17,731 bases of DNA from Pseudomonadota bacterium (GCA_003242685.1 QGVD01000074.1:1-17731), one strand, 5' to 3'; numbered from the stretch's first letter, positions 1 to 7,464 are shown. Numbers and translations: made by a program. The notes: generated by a model from the sequence alone, not told the origin.

Positions 1-320
1 CGATCATGTGGATGTCTTTGAAAGCCGGGGGGAAGGGGCCCGGCCTCGATTCCGTTGCCTCGGAGGAGGCGCGGCGCATCTACGGCCAGCGTCCCGACCT
101 GGTGCTCTGTAAGAGTGCCTACGAGGCCGCTGAAGGCGCGGATGCGCTCGCCATCGCCACGGAGTGGCAGGAGTTCCGCAGCCCGGACTTCGACCGGTTG
201 CGCGAGCTGCTGAAGTCCCCCCTGATCTTCGACGGCCGCAATCTCTACGAGCCGTCCATGCTGGAACGCTTCGGATTCACGTACTACGCGATCGGGCGCG
301 GCAGGACGACGCCCGGCTGA
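1..320 (+). CDS. UDP-glucose 6-dehydrogenase, C-terminal fragment (5' end outside window)
   Basis: This is the C-terminal domain of a UDP-glucose/GDP-mannose dehydrogenase family enzyme, which oxidises UDP-glucose to UDP-glucuronate for polysaccharide synthesis in the cytoplasm. The reading frame is open from base 3 and ends with TGA at 318-320. Recognisable family segments are ASEEARRIYG (bases 57-86), the ADALAIATEWQEFRSPDF stretch, IFDGRNLYEP and the terminal GFTYYAIGRGR. The first ~18 codons (K-A-G-G-K-G-P-G-L-D-S-V-A) fit the family pattern (x-A-G-A-K-V-R-A-Y-D-P-V-A) only roughly, with several differences concentrated in G/C runs. That may reflect poor sequence at a contig edge. Family identity is secure; the extreme 5' residues are not. 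The next gene starts 24 bp downstream. Confidence 0.85.
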   Translation, partial: IMWMSLKAGGKGPGLDSVASEEARRIYGQRPDLVLCKSAYEAAEGADALAIATEWQEFRSPDFDRLRELLKSPLIFDGRNLYEPSMLERFGFTYYAIGRGRTTPG

Positions 321-344
321 GGGATCACGTTTCGCGGTGGAGCC

Positions 345-572
345 ATGGAAACGAGAGTCACGTTGAGACCGGGTGTGGCGCGGTTCGTCGAGCAGATGGT
401 GCGTATGGGCGAGGCATCCTCCGCGGAGGCGTACGTCAACGCGCTCATCGAGGAGCGGATCGCGAGCTACGACCCATGGTTCAGGCGGAAGCTGGCGGAA
501 GCCGCGGCTGCGGGTGTGGGCGGGTCGACCGGGGACGAGGCAGGCGGGCCGAAGCCCCCGAGACTCACCTGA
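345..572 (+). CDS. Small ParD/ribbon-helix-helix-like protein, no toxin partner seen
   Basis: A 75-residue protein starting at ATG 345, with a modest purine-rich GGTGGAG stretch just upstream. The N-terminal ~45 residues resemble ParD-type antitoxins of the ribbon-helix-helix class: a short beta-strand (T-R-V-T-L-R-P), then an amphipathic helix (ARFVEQMVRMGEASSAEAYV) and a second helix (NALIEERIASYD). The segment G-x-x-S-S-A-x-x-Y-V is the part most like ParD. The C-terminal 25 residues are low-complexity Ala/Gly/Pro. No ParE-like toxin gene lies beside it: upstream is UDP-glucose dehydrogenase and downstream is manC. It could be an orphan antitoxin, a small DNA-binding regulator, or an unrelated helical protein. 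Function is not established from sequence. Confidence 0.55.
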   Translation: METRVTLRPGVARFVEQMVRMGEASSAEAYVNALIEERIASYDPWFRRKLAEAAAAGVGGSTGDEAGGPKPPRLT

Positions 573-660
573 TCCGCCCCGAACCCGGTTGTCTCGCCGC
601 AGAGTGCCCCGGGGGGCATCCGACCGCGCGCCGTTCGCGATAGGGTAGTATTCGGGCACC

Positions 661-2100
661 ATGCTTACTCCTGTCATCCTTTCCGGCGGCGCCGGAACGA
701 GACTGTGGCCCCTCTCGCGCGAGCTCTATCCCAAGCAGCTCCTCGCCCTCACGGGCGAGCGTACGATGCTGCAGCAGACGGCGTTGCGCCTCGAGGGCAT
801 GGGTGCGGCGGCGCCTGTCGTGGTGTGCAACGAGGCACACCGCTTTCTCGTGGCCGAGCAGCTCCGGCAGATCGACGTCCAGCCTCAGGCCATCGTGCTC
901 GAGCCGGCCGGGCGCAACACTGCGCCGGCCATCGCTCTTGCTGCACTCGCGGCGCTGAAGGCAGCAGAGAGCAACGGCGCAGGCAGCGGTGTGGATCCGA
1001 TTCTGCTGGTGCTTCCGGCGGATCACGTCATCCGCGACGTGCCGGCCTTCCAGAAGACCATCCGCGCGGCGTTGTCCGCGGCCGAGCGCGGGAGCCTCGT
1101 GACCCTCGGCGTCGTTCCGCGAAGCCCTGAGACGGGCTATGGCTACATCCTGCGCGGCGAGCCGCTCGGCACGGCGTATCGCATCGCGCGCTTCGTCGAG
1201 AAGCCGAGTCTCGAGCGGGCTCAGGAGTTCGTGCGCTCCGGCCAGTACCTCTGGAACAGCGGCATGTTCATGTTCCGCGCCCGCCGCTATCTGGAAGAGC
1301 TCGAGCGCTTCGCGCCCGAGATTGCCGCGAGCTGCCGGACTGCTTTCGCCAGGGCGAAGACCGACCTCGATTTCACACGCATCGATGCGGCCGCGTTCGC
1401 GAAGTGCCCGAGCGACTCCATCGACTACGCGGTGATGGAGAAGACTTCCGACGCCGTGGTCGTGCCGCTCGATGCGGGCTGGAGCGACGTCGGCTCCTGG
1501 GCCGCGCTGCACGAGGCGTGTGACGCGGATGCGCACGGCAACGTGACGCGCGGCGACGTGATCGTCGAAGACACGTCCGGCTGCTATCTCTATTCGGAGA
1601 GCCGGCTCGTGGCGACGGTGGGCCTGAAGGACCACGTCGTCGTGGAGACTAAGGACGCCGTCCTCGTGGCACCGAAGGACCGGGTGCAGGACGTGAAGAA
1701 ACTCGTCGCGCGGCTCAAGGAACAGGGGCGCTACGAGCACTCGCTGCATCGCGAGGTGTATCGTCCCTGGGGCAGCTACGACAGCATCGAGAACGGCGAG
1801 CGTTTCCAGGTGAAGCGGCTCAAGGTGAAGCCCGGCGCCTCGATGTCGCTGCAGCTCCATCATCATCGCGCCGAGCACTGGATCGTGGTGTCGGGCACGG
1901 CACGCATCACGCGCGGCGACGAGGTGTTCCTGCTCGAGGAGAATCAGTCGACGTACATTCCGATCGGGACCCGTCACCGCATCGAGAATCCCGGCAAGAT
2001 CCCGCTGCACATCATCGAAGTGCAGTCGGGCTCCTATCTCGGCGAGGACGACATCGTCCGCTTCGAGGATCGCTACGGGCGCGAAGGCAGAAGCGACTGA
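661..2100 (+). CDS. manC: Mannose-1-phosphate guanylyltransferase / mannose-6-phosphate isomerase (bifunctional, type II)
   Basis: A 479-residue cytoplasmic enzyme making GDP-mannose from mannose-1-phosphate and GTP, with a C-terminal mannose-6-phosphate isomerase domain, as in the AlgA/ManC/CpsB family (usual length 470-490). Residues 9-20 hold the nucleotidyltransferase signature GGAGTRLWPLSR, followed by ELYPKQ (21-26) with the conserved Lys25. FVEKP is at 168-172 and WNSGMF at 198-203. The cupin-type isomerase domain begins at RPWGSYD (358-364) and has the metal-binding QLHHHRAEHW (388-397). The ATG at 661 follows an 88-bp gap after the ParD-like gene. A TAGTAT at 646-651 is a possible but poorly supported -10. 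The gene supplies mannose donors for the EPS made by this locus, together with the mutase gene at 3962-5316. Confidence 0.95.
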   Translation: MLTPVILSGGAGTRLWPLSRELYPKQLLALTGERTMLQQTALRLEGMGAAAPVVVCNEAHRFLVAEQLRQIDVQPQAIVLEPAGRNTAPAIALAALAALKAAESNGAGSGVDPILLVLPADHVIRDVPAFQKTIRAALSAAERGSLVTLGVVPRSPETGYGYILRGEPLGTAYRIARFVEKPSLERAQEFVRSGQYLWNSGMFMFRARRYLEELERFAPEIAASCRTAFARAKTDLDFTRIDAAAFAKCPSDSIDYAVMEKTSDAVVVPLDAGWSDVGSWAALHEACDADAHGNVTRGDVIVEDTSGCYLYSESRLVATVGLKDHVVVETKDAVLVAPKDRVQDVKKLVARLKEQGRYEHSLHREVYRPWGSYDSIENGERFQVKRLKVKPGASMSLQLHHHRAEHWIVVSGTARITRGDEVFLLEENQSTYIPIGTRHRIENPGKIPLHIIEVQSGSYLGEDDIVRFEDRYGREGRSD

Positions 2101-2148
2101 CAGGCGTTCGTTCTTCCTGCCCGGTGTAATTCGGAGGGGTTGCCAGTC

Positions 2149-3297
2149 TTGTCCACCAAGCGCATTCATCTGATCGCCGCCGCGCGGCCCAACTTCATGA
2201 AGGTCGCGCCGCTCTATCACGCCCTGAGCGGCGAGTCGTGGTGCACCGTGGAGATCGTGCACACCGGGCAGCACTACGATCCGAACATGTCCGACGCGTT
2301 CTTCCGCGACCTCAGGCTCCCCGCGCCGCACTTCCATCTCGAGGTCGGCAGCGGCACCCACGCGGAGCAGACGGGCAGGACGATGATGGCGTACGAGAAA
2401 GTGTGCTTCGAGCACCGGCCCGACTGGATCGTCGTGGTGGGCGACGTGAACGCCACCGCGGCGTGCGCCATGGTGGGCGCGAAGCTGTGCATCCCGGTCG
2501 TGCATCTCGAGGCGGGGCTCCGCAGCCGCGACCGGACCATGCCGGAGGAGATCAACCGGCTCGTGACCGACGCCATCGCCGACGTGCTCTGGACGCCCTC
2601 GCACGATGCGGACGCCAATCTGCGTGCCGAAGGGGTGCCGGAGGAGAAGATCGAGTGCGTCGGCAACATCATGATCGACTCGTTCGAGATGATGCGCGAG
2701 CAGATCGCCGCCGCCGGCACACGCGAGCGCCTCGGACTTGCCGGCAAGCCGTACGCGGTCGTCACGCTCCATCGGCCGTCGAACGTCGATCATCGCGACA
2801 AGCTCGCGGAACTGGTCGGCGAGCTCGTGCGCGTGTCGCGGGATCTGCAGATTCTCTTCGCCGTGCATCCGCGCACTCGACGCCGGCTGGAAGAGTTCGG
2901 CCTGCTCGATCAGCTCACCGGCGCACCGGGCGTCCTCCTCAGCGAGCCGCTCGGCTACGTCGATTTCATGAATCTCGTCTCCGGCTGCACGATCGTCATC
3001 ACCGATTCGGGCGGAGTGCAGGAAGAGACGACGTACCTCGGTATCCCCTGTGCAACGCTGCGCGAGAACACCGAGCGGCCGGTCACGATCACCGAAGGAA
3101 CGAACCGTCTGCTGAAGCCCCACGAAATCGTCGACGCGGCACGGCGAGCCGCGGCAGGTGAGTGGCCGAAGGGTCGCCGCCCCGATCTCTGGGACGGCAG
3201 GACGGCGCTGCGTGCGGCCGAGAGTCTGCGGCGCCGTTCGGGCATCGAGCGCGGGGAAAGAGACCTGCAGTCGGCGGGAGCCGGCGCCACTCACTGA
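2149..3297 (+). CDS. wecB: UDP-N-acetylglucosamine 2-epimerase (non-hydrolysing)
   Basis: A 382-residue cytoplasmic enzyme interconverting UDP-GlcNAc and UDP-ManNAc, a precursor for surface polysaccharides. Family motifs are clear: GDVNATAACAMVGAK near residue 98, HLEAGLR (119-125) followed by MPEEINR, HRPSNVD (208-214), the nucleotide-contacting TDSGGVQEE (285-293), and RENTERPVT/EGTNRL near 305-320. I chose TTG 2149 as the start because GGAGGGG (2133-2139) sits 9 nt upstream. An in-frame TTG at 2140 directly abuts the ribosome binding site and is less likely. The last ~30 residues are Arg/Gly-rich and not part of the conserved fold. The gene lies 48 bp after manC on the same strand, so co-transcription is likely. 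Confidence 0.93.
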   Translation: MSTKRIHLIAAARPNFMKVAPLYHALSGESWCTVEIVHTGQHYDPNMSDAFFRDLRLPAPHFHLEVGSGTHAEQTGRTMMAYEKVCFEHRPDWIVVVGDVNATAACAMVGAKLCIPVVHLEAGLRSRDRTMPEEINRLVTDAIADVLWTPSHDADANLRAEGVPEEKIECVGNIMIDSFEMMREQIAAAGTRERLGLAGKPYAVVTLHRPSNVDHRDKLAELVGELVRVSRDLQILFAVHPRTRRRLEEFGLLDQLTGAPGVLLSEPLGYVDFMNLVSGCTIVITDSGGVQEETTYLGIPCATLRENTERPVTITEGTNRLLKPHEIVDAARRAAAGEWPKGRRPDLWDGRTALRAAESLRRRSGIERGERDLQSAGAGATH

Positions 3298-3337
3298 AAC
3301 CTCAGACCCGCGCGCACCGGGCGCGTGGGGCCGAAAA

Positions 3338-3781
3338 GTGCCCGGCGACGGCAGGGCCGGAGTTCGCGGCGAGGCGTTCCTGGAGGCCGAGCTGTCGCTT
3401 CCTGGCGTCAGGGAAGGTGAGCCGGGAACGGTGCTTGCAGTCCGACTCGACATGCCGGACAAGCTTCTTGAAGCAGCGAGTCGCTTCGAGGTGCCTGCGG
3501 ATGGAGCCGCGGGACCCGGCGGATTGCCGGGCGCACGGATCTGGGCGCACTGGCCGCGGCACCGACTCGAGCTCTGCCACGATCTGCTGTCTAAAGTGCT
3601 CGTGCAGCACCCGCAGGCCGAGTTCAGAGCGGAAGGTGCGGGCCGCTGGCGCGCAGGCGTCGGCGACTGGAATCACGTCGGGACTTTCGAGGATGCGGTG
3701 GCCTCGCTCGCGCTGCACCTTTCGGAGCGCACGTACCGCGAGCGGCGGCAGCGCGAGACCGGCGAGCTGCATCACCACTGA
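3338..3781 (+). CDS. Hypothetical protein, not recognised
   Basis: An open frame of about 147 residues from GTG 3338; in-frame GTG 3431 and ATG 3452 are alternative starts. Codon third positions are strongly G/C throughout (roughly 80%), like the neighbouring real genes, and this frame is more gene-like than the Arg-rich antisense frame over the same bases. The C-terminal half has a plausible globular composition, with W-rich stretches (RIWAHWPRHRLELCHDLL and DWNHVGTFEDAV) and a terminal charged helix (LSERTYRERRQRETGE) ending in HHH. There is no signal peptide, membrane segment or recognised domain. It sits between wecB (40 bp upstream) and the mutase gene, so it may belong to the EPS gene set. 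No good ribosome binding site is visible, so the start is uncertain. Confidence 0.5.
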   Translation: MPGDGRAGVRGEAFLEAELSLPGVREGEPGTVLAVRLDMPDKLLEAASRFEVPADGAAGPGGLPGARIWAHWPRHRLELCHDLLSKVLVQHPQAEFRAEGAGRWRAGVGDWNHVGTFEDAVASLALHLSERTYRERRQRETGELHHH

Positions 3782-3782
3782 C

Positions 3783-3799
3783 CGCGGACTTCGTCCGCG
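3783..3799 (+). terminator. Hairpin just after the hypothetical gene; weak terminator candidate
   Basis: CGCGGAC (3783-3789), loop TTC, GTCCGCG (3793-3799) form a perfect 7-bp GC-rich stem starting 1 bp after the stop codon at 3781. The following bases are CT-rich but carry no run of T, so termination is plausible and unproven. Confidence 0.4.
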
Positions 3800-3907
3800 C
3801 TCCTCCCCACTCTCATCATTCTCACGTCGGCGGGACCCGCAGGAGCTCCCCGGCCGTGTCCGCGCGAGCCGCTCTGCCGGAATGTCTTAAACTAACGCGG
3901 CTCTCCG

Positions 3908-3933
3908 GATCGCGGCGGCGACGGTCCGCGATC
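3908..3933 (+). promoter_or_regulatory. 5'-leader hairpin before the mutase gene, with a possible -10 upstream
   Basis: GATCGCGG (3908-3915) and CCGCGATC (3926-3933) form an 8-bp stem with a 10-nt loop in the 180-bp gap before the gene at 3962. A TAAACT at about 3889-3894 could serve as a -10, which would put the hairpin in the mRNA leader, but no convincing -35 is visible. The ribosome binding site AAAGGA lies between the hairpin and ATG 3962. Confidence 0.3.
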
Positions 3934-3961
3934 GCACCGTTTCACGAAAGGACCCGCATCG

Positions 3962-5316
3962 ATGTCAAAGCTCACATGCTTCAAGGCCTACGATGTACGT
4001 GGGCGGATTCCCGACGAAATCAATCCGCAGCTCGCCTACGACATCGGCCGCGCGTACGCCGGGTTCGTGAAGCCGAAGACCGTTGCCGTGGGGCGCGACA
4101 TCCGGCTTTCGAGCGCCGAGCTCGCCGACGCCGTGAAGCGCGGACTCACTGACAGCGGCTGCGACGTCGTCGACATCGGGCTGTGCGGCACTGAGGTCGT
4201 CTATTTCACGACCTTCGCGGAGAAGCTCTCCGGCGGAATCATGGTCACCGCGAGCCACAATCCGCCCGACTACAACGGCATGAAGTTCGTGCGCGAGGAG
4301 TCTCGTCCGATCAGCGGCGACACGGGGCTCAAGGACATGGCCGCGATGATCGAGTCCGGGAATCTGCCGCCGAAGGCGGCGGGGCCGGAACCCGTCGCGC
4401 ACTCGACATCAGCGGCAAGTATCTCGAGCACCTGCTGAGCTACGTCGACCGGAGCAGGCTCCGCAGACTCAAGGTGGTCGTCAATGCGGGCAACGGCGGG
4501 GCAGGGCTCATCGTCGACCGGCTCGAGCCGCACCTGCCGTTCGAGTTCGTGAAGATCCATCACGAGCCGGACGGCACGTTTCCGAACGGCGTGCCGAACC
4601 CCATGCTCGAGGAGAACCGCGCGGCGACCATCGAGGCGATCCGCCGCACCGGTGCCGACGTCGGCCTCGCGTGGGACGGCGACTACGACCGCTGCTTCTT
4701 CTTCGACGAGCACGGCAACTTCATCGAGGGCTACTACCTCGTGGGCCTGCTCGCCGAGAGCTTCCTGAAGCGTGAGCCGGGTGCGCGCATCGTGCACGAC
4801 CCCCGTCTCACCTGGAACACCATCGAGATCGTGCGCCGCTATGGTGGAGAGCCCGTGCTGTGCAAGTCGGGCCATGCCTTCATCAAGCAGAAGATGCGCG
4901 AAGTCGACGCCGTCTACGGCGGCGAGATGAGCGCGCATCACTACTTCCGGAAGTTCTCCTACGCCGACAGCGGGCAGATTCCCTGGCTCCTCGTCCTGCA
5001 GGAGATCTGCGAGCGCGGCAAGACGCTTTCCGAGCTCGTCGGCGAGCGCATGAGGCTCTTTCCGGCAAGTGGCGAGATCAACCGGCATCTCGAGGGCGAC
5101 TCGAAGGCGGTGCTCGCGAAGGTGCAGAAGCACTACGAGAAGAGCGCGAAGTCCATCGATTTCACGGACGGGCTCTCGATGGAGTTCGACGACTGGCGCT
5201 TCAATCTGCGTGCGTCCAACACCGAGCCGCTGGTGCGGCTCAACGTGGAGTCGCGCGGGAGCGAGCAGCTCATGCGGGAAAAGACCGCCGAGGTGCTCAA
5301 GCTCATCGACGGCTGA
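3962..5316 (+). pseudogene. manB: Phosphomannomutase/phosphoglucomutase, interrupted by a one-base frameshift
   Basis: This alpha-D-phosphohexomutase (AlgC/ManB/CpsG type) would convert mannose-6-P to mannose-1-P for manC, and possibly glucose-6-P to glucose-1-P. The first part (ATG 3962, ribosome binding site AAAGGA) carries KAYDVRG (residues 8-14) and the catalytic phosphoserine loop TASHNP (96-101, Ser98). That frame stops at 4436-4438. The rest of the enzyme continues without a break in the next frame: G-T-R-R-A-L-D-I-S-G-K-Y-L-E-H-L-L, the metal loop DGDYDR (4675-4692), the sugar-specificity GGEMSAHHYF, and the phosphate-binding RASNTEPLVRL near the end. One missing base near the GGGG run at 4381-4384 explains the shift; adding it back gives a 451-residue protein of normal family length. 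Every catalytic motif is intact, so a sequencing error or a very recent mutation is more likely than old decay. Confidence 0.85.
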
Positions 5317-5351
5317 GCTTCCTTACGAACCCGCTTTCCGTTTCGTGGGCT

Positions 5352-5387
5352 TCCGCACCCGACGCGACTGCTCGCGCCGGGTGCGGA
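5352..5387. terminator. Strong bidirectional hairpin between convergent genes
   Basis: TCCGCACCCG (5352-5361) pairs with CGGGTGCGGA (5378-5387). Inside the loop, CGCGA (5363-5367) pairs with TCGCG (5372-5376), giving a nearly continuous 15-bp GC-rich stem. It lies between the mutase gene (+) and the Ig/FN3 lipoprotein (-), where a shared terminator is expected. Neither side has a long T run. Confidence 0.6.
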
Positions 5388-5416
5388 GACGATCTCCGTA
5401 TCAGCTCACCACCTGC

Positions 5417-7009
5417 CTACCTCACCGTTGCGGAGACCGGGTTGGAGCGGACGCTTTCGATACCGGCAGTCGTGTACGAACTGATGGCGAAGTACCACGT
5501 TCCCGGCGAGAGGTTCTCGATCACGTAGGACGTGAGGCCGGGGTTGGCGACCTGGGCGCTCCGGTCCAGCGTGCCCGGCGACGTGCCGTAGTAGATGCGG
5601 TACCCGGCGAGATTCGTCAGCTGTGAGCCATCGGTGTTCTCGGTCGGCGGTGTCCACGTCAGGGTCACGGACCCGGTCGCGATCTCGTTCACGGTAATCG
5701 AGAACGGCGGCAGCGACACGGTCGAATTGCCGTCACTGACGGAGATCACGATGTTCGAGTACGTACCGACGTGCGCGGACGTCGGAGTTCCCGAAAGTCG
5801 CCCGGTCGAGGTGTTGAACGACGCCCACTCGGGCTTGTTCTGGATGGAGAATGTGAGCGTATCGCCGTTGGGATCGGACGCGTTCGGCTGGAAGCTGTAG
5901 CTCGCACCGACGTTCACGCTGGTAGCAGGCGTGCCGGAAATGGTCGGCGGAGAGTTGGATGTGGGCGCCGCGCTCACGTTGAGCGTGAAGGCCGGCAGGG
6001 ACGTCGAGGTCTTGCCGTCGCTCACGCTGATGATGATGTTCGGGTAGGACCCGACGTGGGACGAGCCCGGCGTGCCCGAGAGGCGGCCGGTCGAGATGCT
6101 GAAGCTCGCCCAGGAAGGCTTGTTCTCGATCGAAAACGACAGCGTGTCACCGTCCGGATCGCTCGCGGTCGGGCGGAAGGAATAGGCGGTGCCGACCGTG
6201 GCCGTCGTCGCCGGCGTGCCCGAGATCGTCGGGGCACCATTCGGCGGTGCCTGCACGGTGATCGTGAAGGCGTTCAGCGCTGCGGTCGCCTTGCCGTCGC
6301 TCACGGAGATCACGATGTTCGTGTAGCTCCTGACGTGATTCGTCCCAGGAGTGCCGGAGAGCCGGCCCGTGCGCGAGTTGAAGCTTGCCCATGAGGGACG
6401 ATTGACGATCGAGAATGTCAGCGTATCGCCGTCGGCATCGGAAGCAGTGGGCTGGAAGCTGTAGCTCTGGCCCGCGACGACGGTCGTCGGCGGTGCACCG
6501 GAGATGGTCGGGGCGTTGTTCGATGGCGCCGGAGCCTCATCACGCGGCTGCACCACGATGTGGAAAGGCCCGACCGTAACGCTGTCAGTGCCGTCGGAGA
6601 CGACGATCTCGATCGCTGCGGATTCGCCGACATCTCCATCACGGGGGATTCCACTCAGGCGGCCCGTGCTCTCATCGAAGCTCGCCCATTCGGGACGATT
6701 GACGATCGAGAACGTCAGCGTGTCGCCGTCGGCATCGGTCGCGTCGGGCTGATAGTCGTACTGCTCACCGACCCTGACTGCGGTGCTCGGTGCGACATTG
6801 ACCACGGGCGGATTGTTCGCCGGAGGTGGCGTGCCGGGGGGCTCGGGCTCCGGAGGAGGGCCACCGACCGGTGCTGAGACTGGCGGCGGATCAGCACTGC
6901 CGTCGTCCGTCTGATCCTCGCCTCCGCAGCTCGCGAGGCTGATCGCAGCCAGCAGGTAAAGTGCAGCGTGCAGCAGCCACGGGCTGCGCAGAGTCCGGTG
7001 TCCGTCCAT
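5417..7009 (-). CDS. Lipoprotein with four Ig-like (He_PIG/cadherin-like) modules and a C-terminal FN3 domain
   Basis: A 530-residue predicted outer-surface or periplasmic lipoprotein. Residues 1-27 are a signal peptide with lipobox L-A-S-C, lipidated at Cys28. A Pro/Gly-rich linker spans about 31-65. Four tandem Ig-like modules follow (about 66-153, 164-252, 258-345, 353-441), each with the pattern P-T-I-S-G-x-P, V-G-x-x-Y-x-F-x-P, D-x-D-G-D-T-L-x-F-S-I, W-A-S-F-x-x-x-T-G-R-L-S-G-x-P and I-x-I-x-V-S-D-G. A fibronectin type III domain ends the protein (about 445-530). Such repeats usually act in adhesion or matrix binding. ATG 7009 follows GGGGAACG; this ribosome binding site lies inside a predicted stem (7014-7074) downstream of a GEMM-I riboswitch, so cyclic di-GMP control is likely. 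A one-Ig paralogue is at 13970-14662. Confidence 0.9.
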   Translation of the reverse strand: MDGHRTLRSPWLLHAALYLLAAISLASCGGEDQTDDGSADPPPVSAPVGGPPPEPEPPGTPPPANNPPVVNVAPSTAVRVGEQYDYQPDATDADGDTLTFSIVNRPEWASFDESTGRLSGIPRDGDVGESAAIEIVVSDGTDSVTVGPFHIVVQPRDEAPAPSNNAPTISGAPPTTVVAGQSYSFQPTASDADGDTLTFSIVNRPSWASFNSRTGRLSGTPGTNHVRSYTNIVISVSDGKATAALNAFTITVQAPPNGAPTISGTPATTATVGTAYSFRPTASDPDGDTLSFSIENKPSWASFSISTGRLSGTPGSSHVGSYPNIIISVSDGKTSTSLPAFTLNVSAAPTSNSPPTISGTPATSVNVGASYSFQPNASDPNGDTLTFSIQNKPEWASFNTSTGRLSGTPTSAHVGTYSNIVISVSDGNSTVSLPPFSITVNEIATGSVTLTWTPPTENTDGSQLTNLAGYRIYYGTSPGTLDRSAQVANPGLTSYVIENLSPGTWYFAISSYTTAGIESVRSNPVSATVR

Positions 7010-7013
7010 CGTT

Positions 7014-7074
7014 CCCCGACCGTTCCGTAACGACCCTCAAGTGGTATCGCTCGGGCTGCGAAGCGCGGTCGGGG
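7014..7074 (-). promoter_or_regulatory. Inverted repeat that can sequester the Shine-Dalgarno of the Ig/FN3 lipoprotein
   Basis: On the - strand, CCCCGACCG (7074-7066) can pair perfectly over 9 bp with CGGTCGGGG (7022-7014). The second arm contains the GGGGA ribosome binding site, 4 nt before ATG 7009. It lies between the riboswitch aptamer and the start codon, so it is a good candidate expression platform acting on translation. Confidence 0.6.
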
Positions 7075-7120
7075 CGAGAAGTGGGCGGCTGGCTCGACGG
7101 ACTTGACGACTCCGTCGTTG

Positions 7121-7206
7121 CCGGCAACCCCGCTATCTTCAGGACTTTCCCTGTGCCCAAGACCGGAGGCTTTGCGTCCCCGCTTCACAGCGGGTTTGCC
7201 CTTGAG
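7121..7206 (-). promoter_or_regulatory. Cyclic di-GMP-I (GEMM-I) riboswitch
   Basis: Read on the - strand, the sequence holds the GEMM-I conserved blocks in order: AAGGGCAAACC, the P2 hairpin CCCGCU-GUGA-AGCGGG with a GNRA loop, GGGACGCAAAGCC, UCCGGUCUU, a P3 stem, then AGAUAGCGGGGUUGCC. P1 is formed by CAA/UUG flanking the core (7202-7204 and 7125-7127). The second copy at 14779-14864 keeps the same blocks but has different paired bases in P1, P2 and P3, which is covariation. It starts just after a predicted transcription start and ends 115 nt before the lipoprotein ATG at 7009. Confidence 0.92.
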
Positions 7207-7216
7207 CTTGGGGCCC

Positions 7217-7245
7217 AGTAAATCGCTGAGCTCGAGTGAACGCAA
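7217..7245 (-). promoter_or_regulatory. Promoter of riboswitch/lipoprotein transcript 1
   Basis: On the - strand, TTGCGT (7245-7240), a 17-bp spacer and TTTACT (7222-7217) give a sigma70-type promoter with predicted start near 7210, a few bases before the riboswitch. The same -35/-10 pair and spacing occur upstream of the second riboswitch (14875-14903), which strongly supports it. Confidence 0.65.
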
Positions 7246-7247
7246 TC

Positions 7248-7265
7248 TGTCGGCACGTGCCGACA
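7248..7265. promoter_or_regulatory. 18-bp perfect palindrome abutting the -35; operator candidate
   Basis: TGTCGGCACGTGCCGACA is a perfect palindrome whose GTCG-N8-CGAC core begins 4 bp upstream of the -35 element, centred near -46. The promoter of the paralogous gene has GTCG-N8-CGAC at exactly the same offset (14907-14922). Binding protein unknown. Confidence 0.5.
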
Positions 7266-7274
7266 TTCAGCACA

Positions 7275-7299
7275 CAGGCGGCGCGAAACTTGCCGCCTG
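7275..7299. repeat. Inverted repeat in the intergenic region
   Basis: CAGGCGGC (7275-7282) and GCCGCCTG (7292-7299) form an 8-bp perfect inverted repeat with a 9-nt loop, between the palindrome at 7248 and the terminator at 7438. It could be an operator or an RNA hairpin. I see no gene in 7300-7437. Confidence 0.3.
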
Positions 7300-7437
7300 C
7301 CTTTGCGTCGCGATCGGAAGCAGTTTCTGTCAAGTCCGACGCATCACGTCTCGATGCACCGTGTGTGTCGAATTCGACTCGTCGAGATCGACGACGGGAT
7401 CAGATAAACAGAACTCCGGGGAAAGTGGGCGGATAAA

Positions 7438-7464
7438 GAAAAGCCCGGCGAAGCCGGGCTTTTC
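7438..7464 (-). terminator. Intrinsic terminator of the PEP-CTERM gene at 7488-8045
   Basis: GAAAAGCCCGGC (7438-7449), loop GAA, GCCGGGCTTTTC (7453-7464) form a perfect 12-bp stem. On the - strand the transcript ends in TTTTCTTTATC, a normal U-rich tail. It lies 24 bp past the stop codon. Confidence 0.85.

Noticed and set aside
565..3462. A 965-residue open frame on the - strand across manC and wecB
   Set aside because: It is antisense to two genes with full sets of family motifs. Its Arg/His/Asp-rich, low-aromatic composition is typical of a shadow frame in GC-rich DNA.
3302..3778. A 158-residue - strand frame opposite the hypothetical gene
   Set aside because: Its composition is Arg/Ala/Pro-rich, and codon third-position bias favours the + frame. 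Neither has a known domain, so a small chance remains that the - frame is the real one.
4270..5133. A 287-residue open frame on the - strand across the mutase gene
   Set aside because: It is antisense to strongly conserved mutase motifs such as DGDYDR and GGEMSAHHYF.
7139..7333. A 64-residue - strand frame over riboswitch 1
   Set aside because: It overlaps the aptamer, promoter and palindrome and has no protein-like features.
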